Shown here in pieces: positions 24,044 to 37,800 of a stretch of DNA of 64,000 nucleotides (the first letter of the stretch is position 1; every line of letters begins with the position of its first letter). The stretch covers positions 2,215,001-2,279,000 of the forward strand of contig NC_134031.1 in the NCBI RefSeq assembly GCF_964204645.1, in the 5' to 3' direction. The DNA comes from Tubulanus polymorphus. Lineage: Eukaryota > Nemertea > Palaeonemertea > Tubulaniformes > Tubulanidae. Made by a program: the position numbers and the translations under genes. The notes below the pieces were generated by a model that ran no database searches, had not been told where the DNA came from, and was given only the letters and a program-made list of their open reading frames with translations.

Positions 24044-24590
24044 TACATGAGTAGTAGGCCTACACCTACATGAGTAGTAGGCCTACACCTACATGAGTAG
24101 TAGGCCTACACCTACATGAGTAGTAGGTCTACACCTACATGAGTAGTAGGCCTATACCTACATGAGTAGTAGGCCTACACCTACATGAGTTGTAGGCCTA
24201 CACCTACACGAGTAGTAGGCCTACACCTACACGAGTAGTAGGCCTACACCTACACGAGTAGTAGGCCTACACCTACATGAGTAGTAGGTCTACACCTACA
24301 TGAGTAGTAGGCCTATACCTACATGAGTAGTAGGCCTACACCTACATGAGTTGTAGGCCTACACCTACACGAGTAGTAGGCCTACACTTACATGAGTAGT
24401 AGGTCTACACCTACATGAGTAGTAGGCCTGCACCTACATGAGTAGTAGGCCTGCACCTACATGAGTAGTAGGCCTATACCTACATGAGTAGTAGATCTGC
24501 ACCTACATGCGAAGTAGGTCTACACCTACATGAGTAGTAGGCCTAAACCTACATGAGTAGTAGGCCTACACCTACATGAGGGTAGATCCC
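24044..24590. repeat. 23-bp satellite array, about 24 units, with higher-order pattern
   Basis: The unit is CTACATGAGTAGTAGGCCTA plus CAC. Point variants (AGGTCT, CCTATAC, GAGTTG, ACGAG) recur in the same order in units 4-8 and 11-15, giving a second-level period of seven units (about 161 bp). Each unit carries the palindrome TAGGCCTA that is also scattered through the window. It starts about 370 bp after the NPDC1 stop, so it may lie in the 3' UTR. Confidence 0.93.
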
Positions 24591-25337
24591 GTACTGTGAG
24601 AAAAACGATCGATTGAAAATTGATACGTAATTTCTGTTGTTATAAGATTCAGGCTCTGTTGTTAACCTTCTTCTAGTGTTTGGAGGGTTCAATAATAATC
24701 AAGAGACGGTATTTGGTCTGCCCTCTTGTTTACTTATTGTCGCTGTTTTCAACGTGGTCGTCAGTATCGTATATAGATATATAGTATAAGTATAAGAAAA
24801 ATTCTAGTCATCAGAAAATGAAAACAAAAAGTCGAGACCATTTTTTGCCGGGGCGACGTCAGCGACAATATTTTTAACAATCACGGACATGAATATCATC
24901 GCACGATGGCTTATGAGAATTTCCGGTAAAACTAAAAGTCGAAAATTCTTGGTGAGGTTTGAGAAGAAGTCATTTGAAGTCATCACAATATTTGTCAATG
25001 CTTCGATACTGCCTATTAAATCAATGATGTATGAATTGATTTTTTTGTAAATACGTTTAACGAGAAAGAAACTTCTTTTTTTCTGTTGTAAATAGACTCG
25101 AGGGTAAGCCTCGAAGAATCAGGAATCTATCGGATTCTCCTCCCGGTGGGCGGCAATTTCTGACCGGGCCGGATCCCGAGGGTCGAACAGTTTCTTCTCC
25201 ATACAACGAATTGTTTTAGTTCTCTATACGTTAAGCTAGGTGGCGCTCTGAGCGATGATAGTATGATTTCCCCGTTCTTGCAGATATAGGCAAACACTTA
25301 TTATTTCGCATCAACTCCATCGGAAGCCTCAGTTTCA

Positions 25338-25520
25338 AGGGTTCTTACAGATCAGGGAAAATCTGTGAATTCTGGATTTAATTTTCCTTCATAGGATTTC
25401 TAATTGGGGGATAAACATTCAAAATGGAAATTCTGACTCATTTCTTGAAAAGTCTGAGAATTTGAATTTTTGGTGCCTTGTTCTTGGTGATGACAAGTGG
25501 CACGAACAACCTCTTCAGAA
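25338..25520. repeat. Dispersed repeat, shared in reverse with 39625-39765
   Basis: Landmarks: CTTACAGATCAGGGAAAAT, then a CTGAGAATTTGAATTTTTG-like string, then GATGACAAGTGGCACGAAC. The same blocks occur in reverse complement in FKBP15 intron 9. Confidence 0.5.
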
Positions 25521-28500
25521 GACACAGCCCTTACTAAAGATATCATAATTCAATCTGAGAACTTCCGGTCAAGGGTCAGGCAAATATTTGGATTTCCTGA
25601 TTAGTAAGATCCCTCGCGAGAGTGTTTCAACTTAAACTACTATACTTTTTCCATTGACTTTCTCATGAAACTGAACATGTGTGGGTTGGCGGGTATTCGA
25701 TTCTATTCGATTGTAATTCCTAGACTTACGTTAAATAGCAAAACTCTATAAAATTGGCGTCGTTAAGGCCGGGGTGATCCGGGCTCAGAACTTGCCGCCG
25801 TTCGGTTGCGGAGTTTCCCTATTTCAAATGTGACAACGCGCCAGTTGAAATTATCCTACAGTAGACTCGGCTTTACTCGGTTCAGTTCAGATCGTGAATA
25901 TTTCACTGAAATGAGAATCAGAAGTTTTCTATGAAATAAATTTTAGTCAAATTAGAGCTAAATCTAGAGCCATATATCAGAGTTAAGAGGAGTCTACTGT
26001 ATACAGCACATTCGTACACGAAAAATGGTTATTTTTATCAGAATTTGGAATATTAAAACAGTCAAACTCGTCTAAGTCGTCATAGCTGGTTGAATCATTA
26101 TGTTGCAGGCCAGGCTAACTTATATCTCTAATTGTGTGATAGTTATGACTAAAAATGAGAGTAATTCGATATCGAAAACAGTTGTTCGATAGAAAATGAA
26201 CTAGAAATTATTCCGATTTTGAGAGTATTTCGATAATTTCAGAGCTCTTGAAAAGAGTGAGAAACTACAGTAGTAGTCGTCATAGTTGACTACTCGTCCA
26301 AACGACAACTTACTCTTTACCGCAAATTTGACTTATATGCAAATTTTAGACTATCAGCGATGTGATGACTTATCCGATGATGACTTAGTCGCGTTCGACT
26401 GTTTACGAAATTCAGTGAGAAAAAAATCATTGCCAACAACGTATGAAATTATTATTATAATCATCGTAGTTGTCTTTGCCAGCTGCGTCGTCGTCGTCGT
26501 CGGGAATGAATTTTTTTGCGGCCGCGTCCGTTCGTTCGTTCGTACGTACGTGTGCTATTATTATAATATAGAGAAAATGTGTGAGAAATTTATTATCGAC
26601 AACAACAACAGCGTGTTATTGTGAAACACATGTTTCTGACCAGCGTTAGTCTGAATACATACGCGCTGTAAATACTCGTGTCGTTATGATATATAAAAGG
26701 CTTTAAAAAATCTTGATTTATTGTACTTGTAAAATCTGGTCCGCGATCTCGAAGTCACGCCTTATTCTCGCTTGTTTGTAAATTCGCAGCCTCGAAAATT
26801 TTATCTGAAAATATATATATATAGAAGCGTTTGAGTGGTGAAGTCGAAAATCTGTCGAAGTTTCGATCGAGCTTTTGAAATGAAATCGAGAGTCTCGATG
26901 AAGTTTGGATCTGAAAATTTTTTTGGCGGACGAGAGTTGATGATAATATACTCATGCCATTCTCGCGTAGACCGGGGTTGTTAGGGGGGTGGGCCGGAGA
27001 TGTCCTGTGCGGTAGTTGCAGGCACTGGTATGCGGGGATGAGTAGATGTTGTTTTCGACGCGTCGGCTACTCTCGGGTGAAGCTTTCGAAATATTCGTCG
27101 CGCAAGTTTTTCGTTCGAAATTCGTTTTCAGTTCATCGTGTTCTCCAGACACCAAAAAATAGACATTTGCGAAAACGCACTAAGTTGCGTTCATATCCCC
27201 TGTTTCATGCAATAGAGGTATGCAATGCGTGGAATTCATTCAGTTTTGTCGGTTGTCGGACGAGAATTTGCGCGATAATTATCTTGCGAAAAAATGGTTT
27301 CGAAATCTTTGCCCAAACGCGCGAAAAACACCAGTGATATATAAATACATGCATACATACATATAAGAATATATCTATATATTATGATATTTTGGAGCGG
27401 GCCACGAAGTGAACGGTCATTTTCTGTGTTCGGTTTTCAAGAACGACTTGTATACGACTCACGTGTACGAATTCATATATACTCAGTTCGAGGCTAGTCA
27501 GAAATTGGTGTAAAGAACCTGCAGTAAGTATTGCTTAGCTTTCATTGAAATCGGACGGTCGAGTTTTCAGTTTATTTCGATGTATTAGTTTTAGCTAGGC
27601 CGCCCCACCTCGATGGTCACGGATGGTTAACGGATTTAAGTTAAGCCATGAGATTAAGCGGGTTTTAATCGTGTGGATTAAGCTGATCCATTCATTTCGA
27701 ATCGGGATAGTTAGAAACCGTTCATCTGCACTGCCGTGTCTTAAGATCTTTTTTGTTCATCTGTATATAGTAGTAATCTTTGGTGGGTCTAAATTGGTCC
27801 ATTTTAAATTCGAACAGACCAAATTAAAAATGTTCTACAATAACGGTATTGGTAGTTTGAACGTGCAGTAAGAGTAAGGCAATAAGTCCACAGGTTCAAA
27901 CTAACTAAGTAGCTCTTCTCGAGTTTCTGTGTCGAAGTGTGGTCAGATGCACTTCATCTCACAGAAAACTGCCAATATTCTTTATGGCCCGCTCTTGTTG
28001 TTGTCATTGTTATCATTAATATTATTATTATTATCATTAATATTATTAATATGATAATTATCAATATTACCAATATATTATATTAGTTTCATCGCGTCAT
28101 GTGGTACATAATAATGATTCTGTGATTATATTTTTGGAGGGGGGTTTTTTGGAGTAGAGGTCGGCGTCAGTTCGAGCCGGTTTTGGTTTTTTTCGCCCTT
28201 TGATTTAATCGTGTTCAAATCGGTTTATGGCCCGATCTAAGCCTAATTTTACCCGATCATTCGTTCTTCGTCGTAGTTTTCGAATTAATTAACCAATTAA
28301 GTCAATTAGTAATCAATTAAGATGATTGACATTTCGCTTCGGCGTAATATAGTTTAATTTCAAAATCGTTGGCAAAATCGATGTCTTTTGATTTACCGAA
28401 AATTTCTATCATGATTCTTCAGTCAGATTATCAATTAATGATCAATTAAATAGTCAATTGCTTAATTAAGCTGATTGATAATTAATTGATCGATAATTAA

Positions 28501-31372
28501 TCAAATTAATTAATCGGACGAAAGTCAATTAATCTCCATTTATTTATTGAAATTCTCTCTATGAATAATGAGGTTGGATACCTCTCCGTTATTTTTACAA
28601 AACGTTCCTGTGATATTTTTTTTTTTTGTACGAATCCATTATTTTCTTCTTCGTATTTCCGCGGGTGATGAGAGAAAAAAAAAACGATTTAAAAGAAAAA
28701 AATCCGAAAATGTATTCGCGGACGAAAAATGAAGAATCAATGGCTACGTTTTCCCTAATCGCGTTTTCAACCTGTCGAAATTTCGAGTCAAGTTTCGTTG
28801 TAGTTCCGTACTTAAGGGAAAAAAGAACGAGGGACCTATTTATTTTACCAAAACTACGTCTCAACGCTGTCGCCTCCTTGACGCGAAAATAAACCTTATT
28901 TGAATAGAAAGACATTCCACAAACTCGATCCACAATCGTTCCACCAATTCGTTCACACTTGCTATCATCGTCACTTCGTATGTTGTATATACACAGTACT
29001 AATAATTAGCTTAATTATCATTATTTCATTATGGAAACTTATTTGCATTTATTTCAACTATGCGTTATATGGGCTATTGAGCAGGGGTGTAGCTTGTCGA
29101 TTTGGTCCTATACTGTTCTCTCGGTTTGGTTTAACCTCTGAACCGGTATGCAAAACGAAGTCAGGAATTTCATTTCGTAAATCGAGGTGACTTTAAGAAA
29201 ATCTCAGTAATATCGGTGGCTACGCTCCTTTACGAGACAATATACCGATCTCTGAATGAGAAAAAGGAAAGAAACAATAGTTCAACTCTTACTGTTATAT
29301 CTTAAAGATCTTATGAACTCTTTTCAACTCTTTGATTATTCTTTCGATGATTTTGCTTAGGTTTTAAAAGTTCACGCAGAAGTTTTAACTTTGTCAATGT
29401 ACTTGTAGTATGCTTGAAAGATTGCCCCGGCAGTGACCGTTATTCGCATCCATGCGCACCAGTCAAAAGCTTCTGACCCATGAACAGTGGCGATTACTAT
29501 GGTCACCTCCACTGTTATGTTCCCAACGTTTTGTTTTGACATCTAAATGATTTCCCGAAGTATGAAAAACGTGTAGTTATTCTTAACTGATTTGTCCCTC
29601 CACAACTATTTGTGTTGAAGCTTTCAGGACTGCTGCCAATCTTCCGTGGCTCCAACATTTTCAATTCTCGGCCAGCGGTGACGTTTTTCAACGGTCAAAA
29701 ATTCTTTGGTGAATACAAAATACCGACTGAATCGTTTATCGGTCGCGGCTTTGGTGCGCGTGGACGGACGGTTGTAAATTCGTTCATTACGATATATTAA
29801 GAAATGTAGATGATGAAATTTGTGGTGAATCGTTTTTGGGAAGTAGTTGCACAAGGTCACATCAGAGTTGTGTAGTGTCGTGTCCGTTGTATCGTATATC
29901 GAAATATGAGTAGAGTTTTAACAATTAATTCAATAATAATTCATTCTCAGAGTGGGTAATTTCAGTGATAACATCATTTACTATATCTATACTACACCCG
30001 TACAGATCTGTGTGGAAAGAAACCGGATCATTTCTTGTTTATGATTTTAATGAAACTGTTGTTCACTGGACGCGCGGAGATCGAATAGAATCTCTGTCTC
30101 GGTCTCCGCCACTTTCTCTCTTTCTTTTGCGAACGTCAGACAATGAATATTCGCCATTTCACTGATAATTATCGTGTATTGATAAAAGAAAATGAAACAC
30201 GTGTCCGAGAATAGAAATGATGATATTGTATTCAGTTTTTGTCTGCTGTTCAAAAAAATCTGGCATCAGAAATAAAAACTCATGTATATGTATAAACGAC
30301 TGGTTTAGTATTCGATCTATTTTCTCCAAGGATGTTCGCCTTTTCAGACTTTCAGAATCGAATATCTCCATTTACTTCCTTTTGTCAAAGGAAATGGCTT
30401 TGCTTTTAGCGATATATCTTTATCGCTAAATTTCCCAAATCAGTACACGATGAACATACACCCTTATGTCAGAAATGGGCCAGCACTCTACCCGCACTCT
30501 TTACGCAACCCGGTCTTTTCCTGGGTCCAGACTTTTACAGGTGTTCTACAGTGATATTGCTGGATTCCAGAAGTTAGATTGGATATAAATTGAATGCAGT
30601 CCGATGCTGGCTACGTAGGGGAAAATAACGATAATCTGGTTTCTCTTGTCGTCCTTGGATTTAGCATAACGACTACAAGCAACAACAACGCAATCACGCC
30701 GATCATCCCTTCTTGACAGTAATTGCTATCGTTTGACCATCGAAACCGTTAGGTTTTTCTAAATCCATTATTGATCGTCCCGCTGTAAGCAAATTGGATT
30801 TGGCAATGACTTAGTTGCGTGTTTATCAATACGTAGAGATGTCGATGGAGTGGGAGACAACAGCTCGTGACTGATGCACAGCCGAGATTGAACACTTATT
30901 TGCCGACATCTGGTAAATATGTAAGGAAGTCAAGTACTGCGTACACTGTACTCAATGTACTTTATTTAACAAGTGTCATCTGGACCGGGACCATGTTGAA
31001 TATGAATTTCAAACCGAATTTGAATTTTGAAGAAAAAGGACTTTTAACGTAGTTGTTTTTGCACACACAATTAGAATTTGCTTTGTTAATGTCTTTCTTA
31101 TTTATTACAAAATTTTTGTTCCCCGATCCGCTGGTGCTGTTCAGTGGTGCCATATATCATATCTTAACTATCTCCTGTAGCCACATAAACTTTAAAAATC
31201 CACTGAGCCCAAAAAAAATTGGCAGAGGCCCTAAAACTGCTGGAAGTGTGGTTTCAAATATTGTCTGGAGTAGATTAAAATCCGGATTAAGCGGGATTGA
31301 ATGTAGTTGATAAAATCCTTCGAGTTCGAAAATCAACAACGAGATACGAGTCACTTTCCGTAAATAATCTGT

Positions 31373-31378
31373 TTTATT
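31373..31378 (-). terminator. Poly(A) signal of FKBP15
   Basis: TTTATT on the + strand is AATAAA on the coding strand, 458 nt after the FKBP15 stop codon. The interval 31379-31836 is then its 3' UTR. Confidence 0.55.
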
Positions 31379-31836
31379 ATATTAATGTTTATATCATCTA
31401 AAGCATTATTTGTACAGAATTTACAAAAATCAACACCGCAATCTCCCAAAAACAGATATAAGTGACGTCAAATGCATGACAAACAAAACTGTTTTCTAAT
31501 TACATTAACAAATTGAAATAGCAGAGAACAGCCACATCTAAATCACGATCTATCCATGCTGCTTTTATCATTATTGAAAACATTTCAAAATAAGTGATTT
31601 TAATATGAAATAGTTCTTTGATGGGCTTACATTGACAAAGTTAAAACTTCAGAAGCGCAATTTCCTTTTTAAGTTTATCATTTACTAGATGAAAATTGCT
31701 TTTATGAAAATTACATACTAGATATAGACTTCATTTGAGAGGAATGAAATTTCTAATCAATTTAAACTCTGTTCTGTTCCCACGTTGTGTAAACTTTTCG
31801 CTCCACATTTAATCGAATTGAATTCTGAATTAATTT

Positions 31837-34800
31837 TCAATTTAACCAATCGAGGTCGTCATCATCATCATCACCGAAAAGTGGAGGCGGCGGCGGCTGT
31901 GGACGTCCATCCTTAAATCAAAAATAAAAGATAATGTAAATCAAAATCAAATTTTTTACAATCTTTTGCATTAAAATTTCGAAACTGTGAATAATCTTAA
32001 CATCAGACTATTGTTAACAACAGCAGGAAACTACAGCCTGCAATAGCAAAACTTGCCCATGATTACAAGAAGCAAATGCATCTATAAAATTGATGAACTC
32101 AAATTACAAAATGAAAGACTTTAATAAAGGGGAGCACAAAAGACATATTCACATAGACATACATGCTTCTAAACGTAAAACCGAAAGAACATTCAGCCGA
32201 AAGGGACACTTTTCAATTCTTAGAATTTTTCATTTCAATCTCATGCCAGAACGCATTTAATTGATCTAATAAAATCTTACATCTGAATCGACGTCGTTTG
32301 TTGAGGTTTTCAGTTTTTTATCGTCGATAGCAGACGGTTTTTTCTTTGTTGTTGTTGTTGCCTGCCCGACACCGAACGGATCATGATCATCATCAATATC
32401 TCCAAACAACGGCCTGAAACAAACATCAAAACTGATCGTCATTTCTCATTTCAATTTATTTATTCAAGGCCTAGCTCTTACTGAGGGTATTTTGAAGACT
32501 TATGGGGTACCACACTTCACCCACGTCTCTTTTCCATCTATAGCATTTGAGATACACGTGCTAAGCTAGTTTTCATGATGTTCAGGTATAAGTTTAGCTG
32601 CGCAAAATGTCTTAACATTGCTCAGCAAATAGTAGTGCGTTTAGCTGAACAAATCGAACATATCGATCAGCATATGGAGTTGAGATAAGCTGAGCAAAAA
32701 GTGTGACCTATTGCTCAGCAGGCAGAAGTGAGTTAAGCTGAAGAAAGCTGAGCAGATTTCTTTTTCACGTTCAGTACTGAGTAAAGGTAAATTTCAAAAC
32801 TGTCACAAACTTTGAAACTCTGTTGCAATTTCAACTCACTCGTCGTCTTGCGTTTCCAGTTTCTCAACTTCGTTCTTCTTTTTCGAGTCGTTATCGTTCG
32901 AATATTTCAATTCGGTAAATAACGGATCGCCGCCCATCACAGAGGACGTTAGATCATCATCATCAGCGCCAACGGCGGACGTTACTTCGTTATCCTTCTC
33001 CTTCTCCTCCCTCGCTGCTGTTTCATCTACGTGGTTACTCTTCACTAAATCTGGTTCTAAAATTAGACAAAAATGTTTTCAGAGAAAAGAACCTCCAAAA
33101 TTAGTTAAAATTAACTTTTCCAATGTTTTTACACCTAGTCAAATTTTGACGGAGAACTGTAGAAATGTGTTGTTTTTTAACTTTAACCCGGGGACTATTT
33201 CATTTCATCATCAATTGAATTGATCTCACACCCTTGTAATTAACATACCAAATATCGAACCCAGTTTAAAACCCAGTAGTTTTAGCCTTTAACTCTTGAC
33301 CAAATCTATCGAGGAAAATGATAAAGGACCGAACTGGACTGCGGGTAGAATAATTTAGCCCGATTCAATATCATCTTACCTCCGTGATTCATATCATCAG
33401 GGATGGATTTGACGTCTTCGTCGTTGAGTTCGGGAAGGTCAGGCGGTGCCTCCCTCCACGGTTCCTCGCCATCGGAATCGGCCGGGTCAGTTCGGGTCGG
33501 AACGGTCAACGCTTCACGTAAAACGGCCTCAGTTGCTGAAATAGAGACAGCGCAACTATAGGAGCAGGGAACAGGGTTAGGTGAATCCGCAAATGACAAT
33601 AGTTAAGCGTCAGAAAACTAGTAGACCATTGGAAACCGTCAGGACCCTTTTCAAAAGTGTTTACTTTGCCTCTGGAAGTTAAAACTCGGCCATTTCCAAT
33701 GTTTTAACCCCTTAAGTCAAATCCGAATTGACAACTACAAGTATGGAACTGGGTCTAGAAGAACTTTACCTTTCATAGCTTCCTCATTATTTTGACTTGA
33801 CTTCTGTTCCTCATTTTTCGTCTCAGTTTCGACATCTTTTTCTGCCGATGTTTCGGTTACATCCGCAAAATCCTCCGTACCGCTAGTAGTTTGTTCCTGC
33901 GCCGGCGGACTTTCGACTGGAACCGCCGGTTTTTCCATCTCCTGCGATGAAATTTCGACTATCTCTGGAATGTCATCGGGAACATCGTCGACTACCGCAT
34001 CGTTTTCATCCGATTCGGGAATCTCTTCGCGCGTTTCGATGTTATTTTCCTGCGGCAGACTGACTAAATCTACTGTTGTGATATCACTCTGCTGCTGCTG
34101 TTGGACTCCGCTCAAAACTTCTGGCAGAGTCGAATTCTGACTCACTAAAACGTCGGGTATCGCGTCTCTCGGAGCGCTTTCAACGATATCCGGAGCGACC
34201 TCTACTATTGACGGCTGCTTGGTGAATGATATCGGAATGGATGAATCGTTTGAAGGAATGTCTGCAGACGGATTGTCGTCTGCTATAGCACCGTTTAGTG
34301 AAAGTTCATTAACCGCTGCTCGAGTCTCGTTCTGCGGAACGTTAGATATTCGCGGCTCTGGTTCTCGCTCTTCCTCTCTTTCAGACTCGCTCTCATCTTC
34401 GTCGGCAGATGCTTCTTCCTCTTCTTCTTCCTCTTCCTCGCTTTCCTCCTCACTTTCTTCTTCCGGTTGTACTACGATCGTCGATGGATCTTCGCCGTTC
34501 ACTAGTTTTAGAGTGACCTCCTGAAAAAGAGCAGATCCTGAATTGATGAGAGACCAGTAAATGACAGACTGACTGAAACCAAAGTACGACACATACCTTA
34601 ATAGTATTGAGAAGGACCTGTATTATTCTAGCGCCAGAATACCTTCTATCAGCGGGGAATCGAGCTCTCAGTTGATAGAATACTGTATTCATTATCTTCT
34701 TAACCTGCAACATCATAAAACACATAGATATCATAGACTTGTTGGCAAAACAGGGTTCTTAAAGATCCGGGAGTCAAACATTCCCTGGTATTTCCAGATT

Positions 34801-37800
34801 TCCCTGGACCCTTGAGAATGTGGATCATGAAAGGATTCAACAATTACCTCTGCAATGAGAATATCTCTATTGAGCTCTGGAGCGACTGGAGTTGGAGCAG
34901 GAGGTGGAGCTGCACTCGCCGCCTCCGCTTTATGGATAGCGTCATCGCGTTGTTCAACCGCTTCATCTCTCTGCTCAATCAACTGATTGATTCGATCTTC
35001 GTAACGTTTTTTCATCGTAGCTGCTTGACCTCGTAGATTATCATACTGTAAACAACAACAGATTACAGTATTTACTCAACAGTGTATTCAACTGAACGGT
35101 TTTATAGGAAACTGCCTACAAGTCATCACCCTAGCAGAAATTTAGCAATAAGGGTTGAAAGCATAGACAATCATCATTACTTTGAGATATTACTACAATT
35201 GTTTGATAACATTCAATGAATGGTGAATAGAATACAGACACAATGAACATGTTGATGCATGGAATACAGACAGTTCAAGCAGGGGTAGGGTTAAGGATTA
35301 AGAATTAAGAATGATCATTGCATTGTTCCTAATTTCCAGAACTTATGATTACGGCTAATGACATCTGTACGATCCATTTATTTGAAAAATCTCAGTTTCA
35401 ACATGATCATTAGGTAAAATTTCTCTGATTCTATCTCGTGAATCAGCTATGAGAAATCGATCATCTCCTCTATTGATCTGGGGTCGGGATGAGGTTTGTT
35501 TTATACCTTATCCTTCCACATTTTGAATTCATCGACCTGACCTTGTAAGTCGGAGACGTGGCGTATACTTTCAGAACGATGTGCTTTCATACCACCCAAC
35601 TATATACAACATGCAACATGCAACCAGTGATGAAAGAAACACTATGTGTAAGAAATCTATCTAAGTTTTTTCACCATAAGAATATTGAAATATTTTGTGG
35701 AATATTGTTGCCAGTTCTTTTTCAACGCTGAATACGAGCTGTAAACTGGATCTTAACTTATGTCTTTACCTTCTCTTCCATATCTTTGTATTTCTGACTG
35801 ATTTGTTCTTTCTCTTCGATGAGTTCTTTAATCGCTCGCGAGTGTTTATCGTCTAAACTCGTCTGCAGCCGGTCGTATTTACTCTGCCATTCGGCGTTCA
35901 ATTCCTGTTCGATTTGCGACACCTTAGAAAAACGAAAAATCTGAACATAACTCGAATCATTTCTCAAAAACGGAATGATATCGATTTGGAGTTGAATGTT
36001 AAACCCACAATGAAAAACTGAATAGTTTTAAACCATCGAAAATTTGCAAATCTGTCTCCAACTCCAAATTTTGTTTATGATATCTTCTAGTATTGAGGTA
36101 AAGTTAAAGATCGAAATTTCAAAGTGACCTTTGAGGTATGAAAAATTCGTAAAAAATAAACAAACATTTATAGGGCAGCTTTTTTCATTGAATATTTTCT
36201 GTAAAATAATATCTTTTCTCGAGTGATACTTTAACTAGTTGTTATTTACGCACCTGTTCAGAAACCGTGGAATCGGTTTGAGTTTTATGATGTTTCAGTT
36301 TGTTTCTCAAAGTATGAAGTTCGGCCTAAAGAAAACCATACATCTAATACAAACACTTATAACTGTTTTACTTAACTAGATACATGCATCAAACATGTAC
36401 ATGTAACATGCACATGTAGAGTTAGACATGAACATGTTACCTCGTGTTGCGTCTTCTGCTCCTCGAGATCTTCCTCGAAACGTTTCTTTTCTTCCACTGA
36501 TTTCTTCTTTCTCTCTGCCAAATTCTGGATGACAAAAATATCAAAACAAAATGAAAATTGAACGACGAAATTCCCCAATTCAAAAGTCGAGAGTCAAATT
36601 AACGCTTTACCTTTTCGAGAGTGGTGTTCGTTGTTTTCAAATCGGTCATCTCCTCTTGCAGCGTCGTTAATTGCGCTTCGACCGATTTACGCGTTAGTTT
36701 TTCGTCGCGTAACGTTTTCAACTGTTCTCCCAGCTTCGATTCTGATTCTGAAAATCGCAATTATCATCACATTTCACAAGTAAACGAATCGATATGATCG
36801 TAATCTTACAATTTTCGATAACGGAAATATAATTTTACGGTAAAGTACATGAACTGCGTCTCTGAGTTCTTGAGTTAAGAAATAGAATACGGGTTAGGGA
36901 AAGGGCAGGTAATGGTTAAGATAAAGGGGGTAAGTCAAGCATAAGGGGAAGGCTTATAGGATTGTTCCACAGGGTAAGGATATGATTAGGGGGTAGCAAG
37001 ATTAGAATAAGTCAGTAAGTTAAGGATAACGGTAGGTTATAATAAGGGTGCGTTTTAGGACAAGGAGTAGGTTTAGGGCAAGGGAAAGGATTAAGATAAC
37101 TGAAGTATAATGGTAAGCATTGAAAATAGGTGGGAAGATTAGATCGAGGATGGTTAGGATTTTTTATTTTTAACCATTGAAATTTTATTATAAACATAAC
37201 ATTAACAATATACAATGGACAACCACAAATCGTCCGGGGATGGTTAGGATAAGGGTTAGGTTTAGGATAAGGGTGTATTGAACGTACCGGCTATCTGTAA
37301 ACGTAATCGAGTTAGTTCCTCATTACTGCCTTCTTTACTCGTCAGCGTATCGTGCAACTGTTGTTTGATTTCCGAATTTTTCAATTTCATATCGCGTATT
37401 TCCAGCTGAAGATTGCTGACCTGTCCGGTCATATCGGCGAGCTGACTCGCCAGGGACACCTTCTCTTGCTCGAGCTGTAGAACGCGGCTGTGCGTCTGCG
37501 TTGTTGATAAATTCATCGATTGATGCCGATCCTCTAAATCTTTATTACTCCTTTCTACGTAACTATAAGCGAGAAATAATCTTTTAACCTTAACACGCGA
37601 ACACACAAAGTAGTCGCCTGGTTGCCGTCTTTAAATGCTAACCTTTGATTTCGCGATAATAATTCAGTTATTTTGTCGTTTTGTTGTTCAATTTTCTGGC
37701 TTTTTTCGAAGAGGTCTTTCTTTAGTCGGTCGTTATCCTGAATGATGCGCTGTAGATTCTGGAACAACATGGCCGTCTCCATGTTCGGCATATTATTGTG

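Larger units (their letters stand above)
23678..31372. other. Gene-poor interval (NPDC1 3' flank to FKBP15 3' end)
   Basis: About 7.7 kb without a supported gene. NPDC1 3' UTR must occupy the first part, but its end cannot be placed. Open frames near 26286, 26954, 27623, 28626, 29612, 30217 and 31053 show no family features, no partner exons and often overlap each other on opposite strands. The area holds the 23-bp satellite (24044-24590), a dispersed repeat related to 39625-39765 (25338-25520), and AT/TTA-rich tracts (28010-28090, 28270-28520). Confidence 0.55.

Noticed and set aside
26954-27337. 127-codon + strand frame
   Set aside because: Composition is erratic and no domain, signal or exon structure supports it.
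33735-34734. + strand frames over FKBP15 exon 23
   Set aside because: They are antisense shadows of the acidic Glu/Asp-rich coding exon.
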